From: Patiria miniata
Taxonomy: Eukaryota > Echinodermata > Asteroidea > Valvatida > Asterinidae
Length of the DNA stretch: 64,000 nt
Assembly: GCF_015706575.1 (NCBI RefSeq)
Contig: NW_024037065.1
Coordinates: 5,828,001-5,892,000 of the forward strand
Reading direction: 5' to 3'
The position numbers and the translations under genes were made by a program. The notes under the pieces are model-generated. The model ran no database searches. It was given only the letters and a program-made list of their open reading frames with translations, and was not told the origin of the DNA. Below are positions 31,185 to 41,706 of the stretch, piece after piece; the first letter of the stretch is position 1; each line of letters starts with the position of its first letter.

Positions 31185-31202
31185 TTGGCGATCTTGCCAG
31201 GA
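31185..31202 (+). other. Gypsy-3 primer-binding site (candidate)
   Basis: TTGGCGATCTTGCCAGGA lies 3 nt after the 5' LTR. The primer tRNA was not identified. Confidence 0.5.
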
Positions 31203-31418
31203 CACATTTATTTAGGGTTGGATTTATAAAAAAAAAATAACCTTGTTTGTTGTACAACTGCCTGTAAAATTGTAAATTTTAGAAGGTGATTGTTCACATG
31301 TATTGAGAGCCAACAGTTAAAAATTCTTTTTTTTTGGTTTTTCCCCATTTTGAATTTGAGCATTTTTTTCTAGCTTCATATCTCATCCATATAGTTAAAT
31401 TCTAAAACCAAGTGAACG

Positions 31419-32651
31419 ATGGCAAGCGAAGCTCCTTCGCAGGTTGAGATAACTGATTGGTGTAAGAAGGAAGATATCCGCCCGAGCCATGCCCTCCTCC
31501 TGAAAGCAGATGGCATTCTCACTGACACAACCGAAGACATCCTGATCGCTCTCGCTAAAACCGTACAGCACATCATGAGTGTCTCGCGGAGGGAGAAAAA
31601 TGTTGCTACCCAGCTGCTCTGTGAGTTTGAGAAAGAGTCATCGGATGTCGTACTGCCCTCCTCAGGCGAGGTTTCACTGAAGCTTGGTGGCCGACATGTC
31701 CAGCTTAACATTAACCGGTTGGGAGTGGTAGTTAAGAATCGGGTGAGGATTCAGGATCTTGTCGAGAAAGGCTTGATGCCGACAACTCAAGAGAAGAAGA
31801 ATGCGAACCAGTTGGGGGAGGCGTTGGCACGTTGCACACTCAACAGCAGCAGAAAACTTAGGCCATTCTCTGGAAGCAAAACACCAGCCAAAGATGAAGA
31901 TGTCTTTGACACCTGGATTGAGCTGGCGAAGGGTCAACTGGATGAGGAGGAGAATGATCAGGAAAAGAGGAAGCGAATTAGGGAAGCTCTTCGCCCTCCA
32001 GCGGCGAACATAATTTCTGATCTTCGACGAGACCAACAAGCTGCAACTTCTGAAGATTACTTGGGTGCTCTTGAGTTGGCTTTTGGAGGTACAGAATCTG
32101 CAACCGAGTTGCATGTACTATTTCATTCATCCCATCAGAAGCAAGGGGAGACACCGTCAGAGTACTTGACTCGTCTTCAGGATATTCTTCGCAGATTGAT
32201 CAGGAAGGGTAGAGTGGAGAAAGAGAAGAAAGATGGCTTGCTGCTCTCTCAGTTCATCAAGGGTATTCTTTATGATGAGATGCTTTTGGTTAACTTGCAG
32301 TTGAAGGAAAAAGTGTCACAACCCCCCACCTACCTTCAACTCCTCCGAATGGTGAGACGTGAGGAGGCTGAGCAGATGGTAAAAATGTCTCATCGTAGTG
32401 TCGATGCTCCTAAAAAGGAGGCCAAAACATTCCATCAATCTGCAGGTAGCAAGGAAGTTGGGGAGAAAAGGAAGACTCCTACAAACAGCCGACCCAACTT
32501 TTGTTACAAGTGTGGCTTAGAAGGGCATTACAAAGGGAAATGCCCCAATGAGCCTGATGTCGAGAAGGTTAACAGTGCATTGATCAAGTTCATCCATCAG
32601 GGAAACGGGACAGGGCATCTGAGGGGGGCCGCCCAGAAGCCCAAAGAATAA
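31419..32651 (+). CDS. Gypsy-3 Gag
   Basis: Intact 410-residue frame starting MASEAPSQVEITDWCKKEDI. The central part is a capsid-like region (FDTWIELAKGQLDEEE, LHVLFHSSHQKQGETPSEYL, RLIRKGRVEKEKKDGLLLSQ). The C-terminal zinc knuckle is CYKCGLEGHYKGKC. The product would form the element's particle and bind its RNA. The protease lies in the -1 frame and overlaps the end of gag; a G-run at 32623-32628 lies in the overlap and could be where -1 frameshifting occurs, though it is not a canonical slippery heptamer in this frame. Confidence 0.85.
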   Translation: MASEAPSQVEITDWCKKEDIRPSHALLLKADGILTDTTEDILIALAKTVQHIMSVSRREKNVATQLLCEFEKESSDVVLPSSGEVSLKLGGRHVQLNINRLGVVVKNRVRIQDLVEKGLMPTTQEKKNANQLGEALARCTLNSSRKLRPFSGSKTPAKDEDVFDTWIELAKGQLDEEENDQEKRKRIREALRPPAANIISDLRRDQQAATSEDYLGALELAFGGTESATELHVLFHSSHQKQGETPSEYLTRLQDILRRLIRKGRVEKEKKDGLLLSQFIKGILYDEMLLVNLQLKEKVSQPPTYLQLLRMVRREEAEQMVKMSHRSVDAPKKEAKTFHQSAGSKEVGEKRKTPTNSRPNFCYKCGLEGHYKGKCPNEPDVEKVNSALIKFIHQGNGTGHLRGAAQKPKE

Positions 32652-34940
32652 GGCCCAATTCCAGTTGTACAATTGGCACAGATATTCCTGCTGGTTTAAT
32701 TGGAGAGCAGCTGATCGTGAAAGGCTATGTTGATGGAAAGATAGCCCATTGCTTGTTAGATACAGGGTCACAAGTGACTCTCATATGTAACAGTTTCTTA
32801 CAGCAACTGCGGAGGACCCATGTATCCAATGAGTGATTTGGTTTTGTGGCATGGTGGAAGTGGCACAATGCCATATCTTGGGTGGACCCAAGTTGAAATT
32901 GGGCTTGATGTCGGGTTCTCTGGCACAAATGAGTCTTTCCTGACACTGGCATTGGTGGTGCCAGATGGCAGAGATTCAGATAGGCACCAGTTGGTTGTTG
33001 GTACAAATTCTGGTGTACTGCGGAATTGTTACCAGGCTGTGTTTGGTGGAGACTTCCGAAGAGTAGACACGACTGGACAAATGGATGTACACCCAACCTG
33101 TGCCAAGATTTACAGAGACCTCGAACTCTCCAAAAGGGTTCGATCTGATGGACGCATTGGAGTCATAAAGTTTCACTCTCGGGGTACACTTACAATTCCT
33201 GCCAATTCAATGAAGACTGTAGCTGGCACACTTCGTAACAGAGTTGGAGGACAAACTACTGTACTGATTGATGCTGCTGTGCCACGCAAGTTGCCTGGTG
33301 GTTTGGACGTAGCGTGTTCCCTGGTAAAAGTTGGTGCTGGATTCAATAGAGTCAGCGTATGTCTGTTGAATTCAACAGGAAAAAGTGTACAGCTGCCGAA
33401 CAAGTGTGTTCTGGCAGGGGCATTCATACCTGCCTGGACAAGTGAATCTGTCTGCAGCAAGGGTGCAAATAGTGGCAAAATTTCTGCAAGTCCATCAGAC
33501 TCGTCAAATTCACACCGAAATGATCGACCGACGACAAGGACAGAGTTTGCTAACTTACCTTTCAAGTGGGGTCCCATCAGTGAAGAGTGGCGTGATAGAA
33601 TTCTAGGACTTGCCCATCAGAGGTCAGAGATCTTTTCCAAGCACGAGTGGGATGTTGGTCTCACTGATGGAATTCAACATGAAATCCGACTAAGTGACGA
33701 GCAGCCTTTCCGCGAGAGATCTCGGCGTGTGTCCCCGGCTGACTTGAAGGATCTTAGGGATCACTTGCAGCGACTGTTGGATATTGGAGTGATCACTGAA
33801 TCCAAAAGTCAGTATGCATCTCCAATTGTCATCGTCCGTAAAAAGAATGGCCAGATGAGACTCTGTGTAGATTACAGGACTTTGAACTCCCGTACCTTGC
33901 CCGATCAGTATGCAGTTCCCGTTATTCAAGATGCTCTTGACTGTCTACATGGATGTAAATGGTTTTCAGTGCTAGACCTGAAATCAGGTTATTACCAGAT
34001 TCCAATGAAGCCTCAAGACAAGGAAAAGACGGCATTTGTGTGTCCAGCTGTTTTTTTCCAGTTCGAGAGAATGCCCCAAGGCATTAAGGAAGCACCAGCA
34101 ACATTCCAACGACTGATGGAACAGTGTATGTCAGGTCTTAATTTTGATGAAGTCCTGGTGTACATGGATGATATCATAGTATTCGCTCCAACCCTGGAAG
34201 AGATGGAGAAGCGGCTGGGTAGGAACTTTGATCGTCTCGCTCAGTATGGCTTAAAGGTGGCACCGGAAAAGTGTCAGCTGTGCTGCACCTCAGTAAAATA
34301 TCTTGGCCATGTGGTTTCAAGGGAGGGTGTCGAAACTGATCCTGCAAAGGTGGAGGCGATCAGATCCTGGCCACGTCCAGAAAACGTCAGACAGCTGCGC
34401 TCTTTCTTGGGGTTTTGTGGCTACTATCGCCGATTTATAGAGGGTTTTTCCAAAATTGCTAAACCTCTCCATCAGCTCACTGCAGGTTTCCATCGGCACG
34501 ATCCTTCAGCAAAGTCTGCGGGCAGGACACACATGGATGGACGGGTGTCATTCGGTCAGTTGTGGATGGCAGAGTGTGACAGTGCGTTCAGCATTCTCAA
34601 GGACAGAATGTGTGCTGCTCCTGTATTAGCCTTTGCGGATGTAACACAGCCATTTGTGTTACACATAGATGCCTCCCGTGATGGTCTTGGAGCAGTCTTG
34701 TGTCAGGAGTCATCAGGGAAACTGCGCCCAGTAGCTTATGCTAGCCGAGGGTTGACCCGCACTGAAAGAAACTACCCCGCACATAAGTTAGAGTTTTTGG
34801 CCCTCAAGTGGTCCGTCACCGAAAAGTTTAAGGACTATTTGTACACAGCAAAAGGGACGAAGGTGTATACAGACAACAACCCCCTTATACTTACATACTC
34901 ACCACAGCAAAACTCGATGCTACGGGCCACCGCTGGCTAG
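32652..34940 (+). pseudogene. Gypsy-3 protease and reverse transcriptase
   Basis: Protease motif HCLLDTGSQVTLI at about 32744-32785 is in the -1 frame relative to gag. A shift near 32800-32830 moves the reading into the frame of 32820-34940. That frame holds RT: ASPIVIVRKKNGQMRLCVD, SVLDLKSGYYQIPM, RMPQGIKEAPATFQ, VLVYMDDIIVFAP (YMDD), KYLGHVVSREG, SFLGFCGYYRRFI. It enters RNase H (LHIDASRDGLGAVL, NYPAHKLEFLALKW, VYTDNNPL) and runs into a shift near 34890. Confidence 0.88.
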
Positions 34941-37581
34941 CTGCCCTCACCGTGTTTGACTTCACATTGCACTACAAGCCTGGACCAAGCAACAAAGATG
35001 TTGATGCATTGTCTCGAAGGCCTCACTGCCAAAACTTGGATGTTGTCGATCAGAAGGAAAAGATCCACATCCTGGAAGCTCGATTGAAGGGTGAAAGTGG
35101 CGAGACTGAAAAGCACTGTGATGTTGAAGTCATCCATGCTATTTCTGCCAGCCTCTTGCCAAGCTCTGCAGGCAGTGAAGTTGATGAAACCCCAACCTAT
35201 CCTTTAGTGCATTCCTTGGCTCTGGGTACTGAGGCTATTCCTGCATTGTATTCTACGCCAGATGGGAGTGGATCTGGTGAACCAGTCGAATGGAAGAAAG
35301 AACAAGCTGGCGACGATACATTCAAAAGAATCCTTCCAGCAGTCATAGATGGCAAGAAACCCAAAGTTGTGGCTGATATGACTCCCCAAGAGAGGATGAT
35401 GGTAGCCCAGTTTGACAAGCTGGTTTTGAGAGAGGGAATTCTGTATCGTCGGGTCATCAGTCCAGCTGGCGAGGAGACGTTTCAGTTGGTGTTGCCTAAG
35501 AAGTTCAGAGAACAGGCAATGAAGGGACTTCATGATGACCTGGGTCACATGGGAGTAGAGAGGGTGGTTGCTTTGGCTAGACAGCGGTTTTACTGGCCCA
35601 AGATGACTTCGTAGATAGAGGATTGGGTTTCTCATTGCCTTAGGTGTGTCTCCCGGAAAACAACGCAAAAGGTCGCTGCGCCCTTGGTGAATATATCAAC
35701 CAGTTCTCCTCTTGAGTTGGTGTGCATGGACTTTTTAAAGTTGGAACCTGATAGGAGTGGATACCAGTATATCTTAGTCATAACCGATCATTTCTCAAGA
35801 TATGCACAAGCTGTGCCAACCAGGGATAAATCATCCAGAACTGTTGCTAGGGTGTTGTGGGAACGTTATTTCCTGCACTATGGGCTCCCAAAACGCCTTC
35901 ATTCAGACCAGGGGCGAGAGTTTGACAACAAGCTTATAAAGGAGCTTGCGTTTCTTCTGGGGGTGTCTAAATCCAGGACAACTCCGTATCACCCACAGGG
36001 CGATCCACAGCCCGAGCGATTTAATCGCACACTGCTCAACATGTTGGGTACTTTGCCTGTCGACAAGAAGCATACTTGGAGCAAGTTTGTAGCACCCCTG
36101 GTTCACGCATACAATTCCACAAGAAATGATAGCACAGGGTTTCCCCCTATCACATCATGTTTGGAAGGGAAGCTCGACTTCCCATTGATGTGTGTTTTGG
36201 CACAGCTCCAGATGGCGTGTCCCACAAAGAGCACACAAAGTATGTCCAAAATCTCCGACGTAACCTGGAGAGTGCTTATCGACGTGCGTCAGAGGAATCT
36301 GCTAAATCAGCAGCTGCCAACAAGCAACGTTATGATGTGAAAGTGCGAGGGAGTGAGTTGCAGACTGGTGACAGGGTACTCGTCAGGAATGTAGGTTTCA
36401 AAGGCCCTCATAAGATTGCAGACAAATGGAATCAAGACGTGCATGTTGTTGTTGGCCGCCCAGATGATAATATGCCGGTGTACAGGGTCAAGTCTGAGTC
36501 TCGACCTGGTATTTTGAGAACACTGCATAGGAACATGGTCTTACCAATTGGTGGTATTGCTCCTGAAGTAAGCCCCAAGGTTACAGCCTCTAAGGTTCCA
36601 AAACCTGTTGCCCAGAAACTGCGGACGTCAAACTTAAAACCTTCACCAGTACCAGCTCCAGTCCAGAGTGAGGAGGAACATGACGCTACTGACCCTGATG
36701 AAGATCAGGAAGTAGTTCTCATTTGGCCTAAAGTTGGAAATCCAAATGAGGTTACTGATCAGCCGGACCCTGTTGAGGAGACACGGGTGGACCTGAGTGA
36801 AAGTCAAGAAACCAGTATGAAACCAGGCTGTGAAAAGATGGATCCGGTCAGACTGAGAGTGGATGCTGATGTATTTGTTCCTGCAACTGTTCCACTTACT
36901 CCATCAATGAGTTCAGTGCAGCAGGATACAAGTACCTCCACAGCCCTGAAAGTAACTGATCAGTTGAGAGAGACGACGACTTGCGACACAGGTGTGACAG
37001 AGACTCTCACTGAAGAGGGTATTACCTCTTGTTCAGAAGTACCCACACCTATTAGCCAGTCCACATGTTCTGACAATATCCCCAAAGTTACTTTAAAAGC
37101 AGCCGGGGCTGTAGATGTATCAAGTTCTGATGAGGAGAAAAGCTTCGGAGAAGTGGGACTTCAAATCAAAACTACTGTAGAGGTTGAGCATGATGGCGGT
37201 GGGGTACATTCAGACAAAACCGACGACCTTGGAGATGGAACTGGGATGATTATTGATGATGGTAGCCCCAACAGCTCAGTGGTTGAAGCTCCTTGCCGTG
37301 AGTCTTCTTTTCTTGATTCAGTAGCTGAGTCCGAGTCTGAGGAGGGCAGTATCAGTGATCCACATCCCGCAGATTCTGAAGAGGATGAAGGGTCCTTGCA
37401 GAGTCGCCCTTCACGTCCCTCTAGGAATAGGCAACCACCAAAGCGATACACTTATGATGTGTTGGGTCAACCTACTTGTAGAGCAGTACAGGCTAACGCG
37501 CAGAGTAGTTGGATTCCGGAGTTCTGTAGATCATTTCTCTCTACAGACAGACATGTTATCGGGACGATACAACATGTTTAG
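34890..37581 (+). pseudogene. Gypsy-3 RNase H end, integrase and acidic tail
   Basis: After the shift near 34890 the frame carries the end of RNase H (FTLHYKPGPSNKDVDALSRR) and the integrase zinc region (HDDLGHMGVERVVALARQRF, then H-C-L-R-C after an in-frame TAG at 35612). The core D-D-E residues lie in LVCMDFLKLE, HSDQGREFDN and PERFNRTLLNML. A further shift near 36145 leads to MFGREARLPIDVCF and the module LQTGDRVLVRNVGFKGPHK. A ~300-residue Ser/Glu/Asp-rich tail ends at 37581; it has no recognised domain. The lesions (two shifts, one stop) contrast with the young LTRs. Confidence 0.85.
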
Positions 37582-37592
37582 AAAGGGGGGAG
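37581..37592 (+). other. Gypsy-3 polypurine tract
   Basis: GAAAGGGGGGAG directly before the 3' LTR. Confidence 0.8.
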
Positions 37593-38341
37593 TGTAGCCA
37601 CTTGCTTTCCAGGAGTGGCGAGAAGTGATGTAGCGCCCTCAAGCGTTCGCTAAAAACGCGCCTGTTTTCTTGCCATCGCCATTGTTCACGAAGTTTGTTT
37701 GTCGATAAAAGTTTTGTTCGACAAACTTATCCAGAATCATCTTGCTGTAAAGTCGCTTTTTGAGCGAATCATCAACCTATTGTGTGCCTCAAGAATCCGT
37801 TATTTCTGCTCAGCATACTGTTGGCTCTCAGTTCTCAGGTTCTCAGTGAGAACTTCTTAGTCTCTCGTTGAGATAACTGAAGGGACGACCTCACCTGATT
37901 GACGTTTGCCAGATCTGAACTTCACCTGGTAAAGGAAACTACTACAGTAGGCCAGTGGTCATCAGAGGTGCTCCGTAAAACTACTGGAGTGAGCCTACTC
38001 AAGGAGACCAACGACTTCGTCTGCCTTGCAGTACCGGGCTAGTTTACTGACTTCGTTGGAGTCACCGGTTCAGTCAAGTCGGTTGACTGGACGTCACTGT
38101 TTTGGAACTGAAAGCTCCAAGAGTAACCTTGACTTTCTTGCCGGCCGGCCATCTACTGTGCGCATCATTGGGCCCATTTTTGTGTGTATTACTTGAGCAT
38201 CGTGGATCCATATCCTATTAATTAAACATTGATTGTATTTTGATTGAATTGTTTGGCCAAACGAAATTGTTGTTACACAATAAAAGCTGATTGGAAATTA
38301 ATTTATTGTTATTCTCCTGTGTCCTTCCCTAAACGGTTACA
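37593..38341 (+). repeat. Gypsy-3 3' LTR
   Basis: 749 bp, about 99.5% identical by eye to the 5' LTR. Substitutions seen include C/G near 30457 versus 37617 and T/A in ATATCCT[T/A]TTAAT. Confidence 0.92.
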
Positions 38342-38761
38342 ATAATACAAAGTTTTAATTCTTTACCTCGTTGCATTAGCCGCCTAGATTTTATTCTCCG
38401 TCCCCCTGTAAGGGGGCCAATACAACGACCAACAAAAATATCGATACAACTGCCAAGTTTTTCTAGTGTTCGGCCTCTTAGGCCTGTAACAACTTTTAAT
38501 TCTTTTCGTCCCTGTAAGGGAGCTTCTACGGTGGGTTTGTGACATGCGGCTGTGATGTGTTATATTGGCCACCGCCTTATGGGTTGTGTGTCGGTTGAAC
38601 TGAGCCGTTCCCTCGCCTAACAGGCGTACCGGTGAATACCTCGAAAGTTCTGGAAGTTTTGTCGAACATTTGAAGGGTACGACCTGCAAGGTCAATGAAA
38701 GAATACTAGGCCATATAGTGTAAACCTGCCGTATGGAGGGTGGGGTTGTGTGTCGGGTGTG

Positions 38762-38798
38762 TATATAAGTTGAATCTGAGCGTGGTCTGATTCATTCT
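38762..38798 (+). promoter_or_regulatory. Promoter of gene S, copy B
   Basis: TATATAAG (38762-38769) and TTCATTCT (38791-38798). The A at 38794 is 32 nt from the TATA start, the same geometry as gene R. Confidence 0.7.
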
Positions 38799-38870
38799 GT
38801 GTTCGGTTCTTGTTCCGCGAACATCTTTGTTGTTTAACGTGTACGGCATGTAATGCCTATGAATACAACC

Positions 38871-39743
38871 ATGTCCCGTACCGATGTCTCTCTACCTGTA
38901 AGGTCTATTGAAATAGATAAGCCGGTCATTGATGGATCGGTTACTGGGTCTCCGTGTTGCGAGGACCGGAGGAGTGTCCCGACTGATAATCTGGATGGTA
39001 TCGACAGCCCCTGGCGTATGAATACTGCCGGTTCTTCCGCCGAAGACGTCGTGAAGGACTTAGCCTGTGCAACAGGCGTACCAATGATACTGCCTCCCTG
39101 TAAGGGAGCTTCTACGGTGGAGGATTTTAATTCTTTACCTCCCTGTAAGGGAGCCAATACAACTCCTCCGGCGATGGACGGAGATGAGGTTGTTTGGACG
39201 AAGAAGGGCGAGTGTAAGAGAGTCAAGGCCTCTACAGCCTTTCGGGGTTCGGCTGCGTGGATGAAGAGGAAGAAGACGTCTGAGTTTTACAGGAAGAAGT
39301 ATGCGTATGTGGATGAAGAGGACGACTCTTTACCTCCCTGTAAGGGGGCCAGTACAACTACGGTGGAGACGCGTCCTGTGGCTTTAACGGTTAGCCAGAT
39401 GGGTATCGGTGAACAACCACCCGGAGCTTCTACCAAGAAACCGAGGCCTAAGTTCCCTAAGATTGTTCCTGTTGTTAAGAATGGGCGGCTGTACGTGGAT
39501 GTAGAGGAAGACGTCTTGAAGAACGATACGGTGGAAACGCGTCCTGCGGACGTGGAGGAAGATCTTGAGTTCTTACTGGCATTGATGAAGAAGTGGACTC
39601 CGAATTCGTCGAATGACTTTATGATGTCTGTGTTCGTCAATGAGACGCCGGAGGTTAAAGCTCGTGTGAAAAAGATGTATTTTGCCTCCAGTTGGCGGGC
39701 TAGATTTGCTAAAGCTAAGTCTTTTCTCAGTATTGTGAATTAG
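38871..39743 (+). CDS. Array gene S, copy B (intact, function unknown)
   Basis: A 290-residue frame starting MSRTDVSLPVRSIEIDKPV; the ATG comes right after a GGCATGTAATGCC hairpin module and its ATGAATACAAC tail (38846-38869). Four hairpin-derived segments lie inside: about 38893-38915 (VRSIEI), 39059-39115 (LACATGVPMILPPCKGAST), 39120-39163 (DFNSLPPCKGANTT) and 39328-39360 (SLPPCKGASTT). The third is absent from copy A, and the fourth replaces a different module there. The basic core (CKRVKASTAFRGSAAWMKRK) and C-terminus (LLALMKKW, MMSVFVNETPEVKARVKKMY, KSFLSIVN) are conserved. The frame is intact in copies A and B and broken in C and D. No family recognised. Confidence 0.7.
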   Translation: MSRTDVSLPVRSIEIDKPVIDGSVTGSPCCEDRRSVPTDNLDGIDSPWRMNTAGSSAEDVVKDLACATGVPMILPPCKGASTVEDFNSLPPCKGANTTPPAMDGDEVVWTKKGECKRVKASTAFRGSAAWMKRKKTSEFYRKKYAYVDEEDDSLPPCKGASTTTVETRPVALTVSQMGIGEQPPGASTKKPRPKFPKIVPVVKNGRLYVDVEEDVLKNDTVETRPADVEEDLEFLLALMKKWTPNSSNDFMMSVFVNETPEVKARVKKMYFASSWRARFAKAKSFLSIVN

Positions 39744-40219
39744 CTTAGCCTGTGCAACAGGCGTACCAATGAAACTACCTTCTTTCGAGCCAATACAAGT
39801 AACCTGTACGGCCTGTAAGGCCAATAAAAACATGCTCTAAATTGAATGGACCAACGCAGTGGTTCGTCTGCGTCGCAGTCATTAGTTCAGACATCAGTTT
39901 GAGCACGTCGCCACGTTGGTGCTCCTGCGTGGGTTTTTTCCATTCAGATTTATAGTGTACGGGCTGTAAGCCCTATGAATGAACAATTGAACTCTAATGT
40001 TTTGGGTGATTTTTTACGATTAGCCTGTGTGTCTTCTTTTCCTCCTTACGAGTCAATACAACTACGGCCTGTACGGCCTTTTCAAGTTGATAAAAAACTG
40101 GCTGTGATGTGGTTCATTGGTCGCTGCCTTATGGGTGGTGTGCCGGTGAGAACTGAGCCTTGTTTTACTGCCTGTGGCGTAGGATTTAGTTTTTTAGTGT
40201 ACGTCCTGTAAGGGCGTAC

Positions 40220-40500
40220 TTGAGCGGCTTGGCGGAGAATTCTTGGATTTTTGGTTTTTTGGAGTAACGGCCTGCAAGGCCATGATAGCACGAGGAAGGA
40301 CGACTATCCTGGGTAATCTGGGGCGGGTGTGAGAAGCTGAGTGATTACTCAACCTGAGGGATTACTCAACCTGACGTACCAGACGGAACCTGAGGTTTAA
40401 AGTTCTTTTTTAAAGGGATCCGGAAGTCGACAAACCTGATTTTACTAGGGCACCAACCTGAGATTTGGTAAGGTTGTTGGTTTAGATGCCTCCCCTTTTT
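40220..40500 (+). ncRNA. Conserved non-coding block, copy B
   Basis: Copy of the 25863-26145 block, same start (TGAGCGGCTTGGCGG) and T-run end, preceded by a CGTCCTGTAAGGGCG hairpin module. It contains two CTCAACCTGA direct repeats and AACCTGAGG/CCTCAGGTT-type pairing. Candidate only. Confidence 0.35.
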
Positions 40501-40933
40501 ACAACTTTTTGTGGGCGTTTGCAACGCGATTAGTTCAGGCATTTCGGCCGCGTTGCGCGTCGGTTTTTTTGTCATAGCGGAGTATACATTTTGTACGCTA
40601 ATCGATTGTGTTGGTGTCTCATAGCGGAGTATAGCTTTGTGTGCTTTTATGATCACGTTGGTTTCTTCACTCAGATTTATAGTGTACGGGCTGTAAGCCC
40701 TATGAATGAACAATTGTACTCTATTATTTTTTCAGTCTATTGTCTGTAAGGTATGTATGAAAATTTGGAATTTAGTCTGGTGCCTCAACGTGTGTCTGTG
40801 CAATTCCTATAGGGTTGTGGGAGGGTCCTCATTAGGCACGTTGCGCGTCGGCGCGTGGTACCCCTAGCGTTGCACGCGACACGTTGATGGGTAATAATTA
40901 TAAATGTATACTCCCGGTATTTCGTAGGGTATG

Positions 40934-41320
40934 TAGGATTTTAGGGTCGGTATGTATGGTAGGTTGTTGTTTTTGTATATTAGGATTTTAGGGTCTGTAT
41001 GTATGGGAGGTTGTTGTTTTTGTATATTAGGATTTTAGGGCCTGTATGTATGGTAGGTTGTTGTTTTTGTATATTAGGATTTTAGGGTCTGTAGGTATGG
41101 TAGGTTGTTGTTTTTGTATATTAGGATTTTAGGGTCTGTATGTATGGTAGGTTGTTGTTTTTGTATATTAGGATTTTAGGGCCTGTAGGTATGGTAGGTT
41201 GTTGTTAGTTATCCCTAGGATTTTAGGGCCTGTAGGTATGTAGGTTGTTGTTAGTTATATTAGGATTTTAGGGCTTGTATGTATGGTAGGTTGTTGTTTC
41301 GTAGGGTTTGTATATTAGGA
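40934..41320 (+). repeat. 47-bp tandem repeat, spacer B-F
   Basis: About eight units of the same 47-bp repeat as at 26561. The 3' part continues into two copies of a TTTGCACGTTTTACGTGC palindromic segment (41319-41370). Confidence 0.9.
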
Positions 41321-41706
41321 TTTGCACGTTTTACGTGCTAGTGTAGGGTTTGTATAATAGGATTTGCACGTTTTACGTGCTAGTGTAGGATTTTAGGGTG
41401 TGTAATGTATGGTTGGATTTGGAGGTTAGACCTGCTAGTGTAGGATTTTGGTTTTTTGGGTGTACGGCCTGTAAGGCCTACGGATACAAGTTGCCTTGGG
41501 GAGCGGCTGTGGATCCTTGTGTTTTTGGAGTTGCTTGGTGTATATATGGTTATGGTCTTGGATCCGTATTGGTTCAGTGATAGTGGAGTTTATTTCGGTA
41601 CTTGTTATTTACATTGCCTTTAAGGCGTACGACCTACAGTTACAATTACCTCTACTTGCCTATAAGGCATACTAGCCTGTTTAACAGGCGTAACAACAAA
41701 AATACG

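Larger units (their letters stand above)
30433..38341 (+). mobile_element. Gypsy-3, young Ty3/Gypsy retrotransposon in unit B
   Basis: 749-bp LTRs at 30433-31181 and 37593-38341, differing at about four positions. Flanks repeat ATAA (or AATAA, the border being ambiguous by one base). Internal order: PBS, gag, protease, RT, RNase H, integrase, long acidic C-terminal tail, PPT. Despite the near-identical LTRs, pol is broken in several places. Confidence 0.93.
26996..40910 (+). mobile_element. Array unit B (complete ends, interrupted by Gypsy-3 and a MITE)
   Basis: Inverted repeats at 26996-27036 and 40870-40910. Order: TTAGGG-like block 27250-27615, R copy B 28197-30030, MITE 30171-30383, Gypsy-3 30433-38341, S copy B 38871-39743, conserved block 40220-40500, terminal hairpin 40786-40886. 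Without the two insertions the unit is about 5.8 kb. It is the only unit with both ends and both genes in largely full length. Confidence 0.85.
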
